Shown piece after piece: positions 63,545 to 64,000 of a DNA stretch of 64,000 nucleotides. The stretch lies in the NCBI GenBank assembly GCA_025210775.1, contig JAOARB010000016.1, positions 20,649 through 84,648 of the forward strand, read 5' to 3'. This stretch comes from Prolixibacteraceae bacterium. GTDB lineage: Bacteria; Bacteroidota; Bacteroidia; Bacteroidales; Prolixibacteraceae. A program made the position numbers and the translations under genes. The stretch's first letter is position 1; every line of letters begins with the position of its first letter. Under the pieces are notes generated by a model. That model was not told the DNA's origin. It did no database searches and worked only from the letters and a program-made list of their open reading frames with translations.

Positions 63545-63592
63545 AGACCCTTGGTCCCATAAATATTGAAGTTGAATAAATAAACCTCTAGT

Positions 63593-63625
63593 TTGTCCAG
63601 TTTTTTACTCTAAAAGACTGGACAA
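63593..63625 (+). terminator. Terminator of the GH97 gene
   Basis: TTGTCCAGT (63593-63601) pairs with ACTGGACAA (63617-63625), followed by CTCTTTT. Confidence 0.65.
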
Positions 63626-63741
63626 CTCTTTTCTATATTTCTGAAATTGAATTTATCCAGAGCCTATTTATATCACAGATACTATAATTTAAAAGGGAAT
63701 CACAGAATAGACACATTAGTATGGATCAAAAGTAAAGAGCT

Positions 63742-63775
63742 AAAAAAAGGATATTCAATGATTGAATATCCTTTT
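63742..63775 (-). terminator. Terminator of the tRNA pair
   Basis: AAAAGGATATTCAAT and ATTGAATATCCTTTT form a long stem; on the minus strand it ends in seven T, directly after the tRNA genes. Confidence 0.85.
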
Positions 63776-63782
63776 ACTTATG

Positions 63783-63855
<73 letters not shown>

Positions 63856-63911
63856 ATGTATTGTTTGCTACTCTGAAGTGTTCCGACATTGAACCTCTTC
63901 ATTTCTCTATG

Positions 63912-63984
<73 letters not shown>

Positions 63985-64000
63985 ATGTATTGTTTACTAC

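Overview
The window is 64 kb of an AT-rich chromosome from a member of the Bacteroidota, most likely the Bacteroidales/Marinilabiliales side, although the exact family cannot be fixed from the sequence alone. The evidence is a SusC/SusD polysaccharide utilisation locus, the gliding-type lipoprotein GldH, an HU-CCDC81/SPOR protein, many lipoproteins with a Cys lipobox, weak Shine-Dalgarno sequences, and repeated TAnnTTTG -7 promoter elements. No phage, transposase, integrase, CRISPR array or rRNA was seen. Most of the window is core genome.

Layout. 1-5.7 kb: end of an unidentified membrane-protein gene, an 11-bp palindromic repeat array, then metH, a coupled 50-residue membrane peptide and metF (methionine/one-carbon metabolism). 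5.7-9.5 kb: a structured intergenic stretch and three tandem paralogues of a DUF898/YjgN-like membrane protein. 9.6-18.3 kb: Mrp-type ATPase; a minus-strand operon (DUF4296 lipoprotein, amidohydrolase, radical SAM protein); cysteine desulfidase-like enzyme; tsaB; efp; tyrS; cvpA. 18.4-28.6 kb: GH3-type ligase, deoxynucleoside kinase, galE, SPOR protein, metG, LD-carboxypeptidase, YraN, a single-domain response regulator, MmcQ/YjbR, an exported C1 peptidase and an S4 protein. 28.6-29.8 kb is a 1.16-kb gene desert carrying a second 11-bp array. 29.8-43.9 kb: pgk, holB, ricT-like, gldH, trmB, alkyltransferase-like protein, two TetR paralogues flanking rnr, a pair of LPP20/TPR lipoproteins, rlmN and yidD. 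43.9-46.5 kb: zinc/manganese ABC importer. 46.6-49.2 kb: a lipoprotein divergent from an ECF sigma factor and a membrane/beta-barrel fusion. 49.2-49.7 kb: third 11-bp array.

49.7-63.5 kb is a carbohydrate utilisation locus. A membrane-anchored propeller/Y_Y_Y/LuxR regulator is divergent from susC, susD, a GH144-type (glucoamylase-fold) lipoprotein, a GH3 beta-glucosidase and a GH97 alpha-glucosidase-type lipoprotein. The GH144+GH3 pairing points to beta-1,2-glucan; the GH97 enzyme suggests that alpha-linked glucose may be handled too. The window ends with two identical tandem initiator tRNA genes on the minus strand.

The least explained material is non-coding. Three intergenic loci are built of 11-bp units arranged as two inverted arms; two share unit and centre sequence and the third has the same 11-bp architecture with a different unit. 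A second candidate is a region after metF with mutually exclusive hairpins and an orphan terminator.
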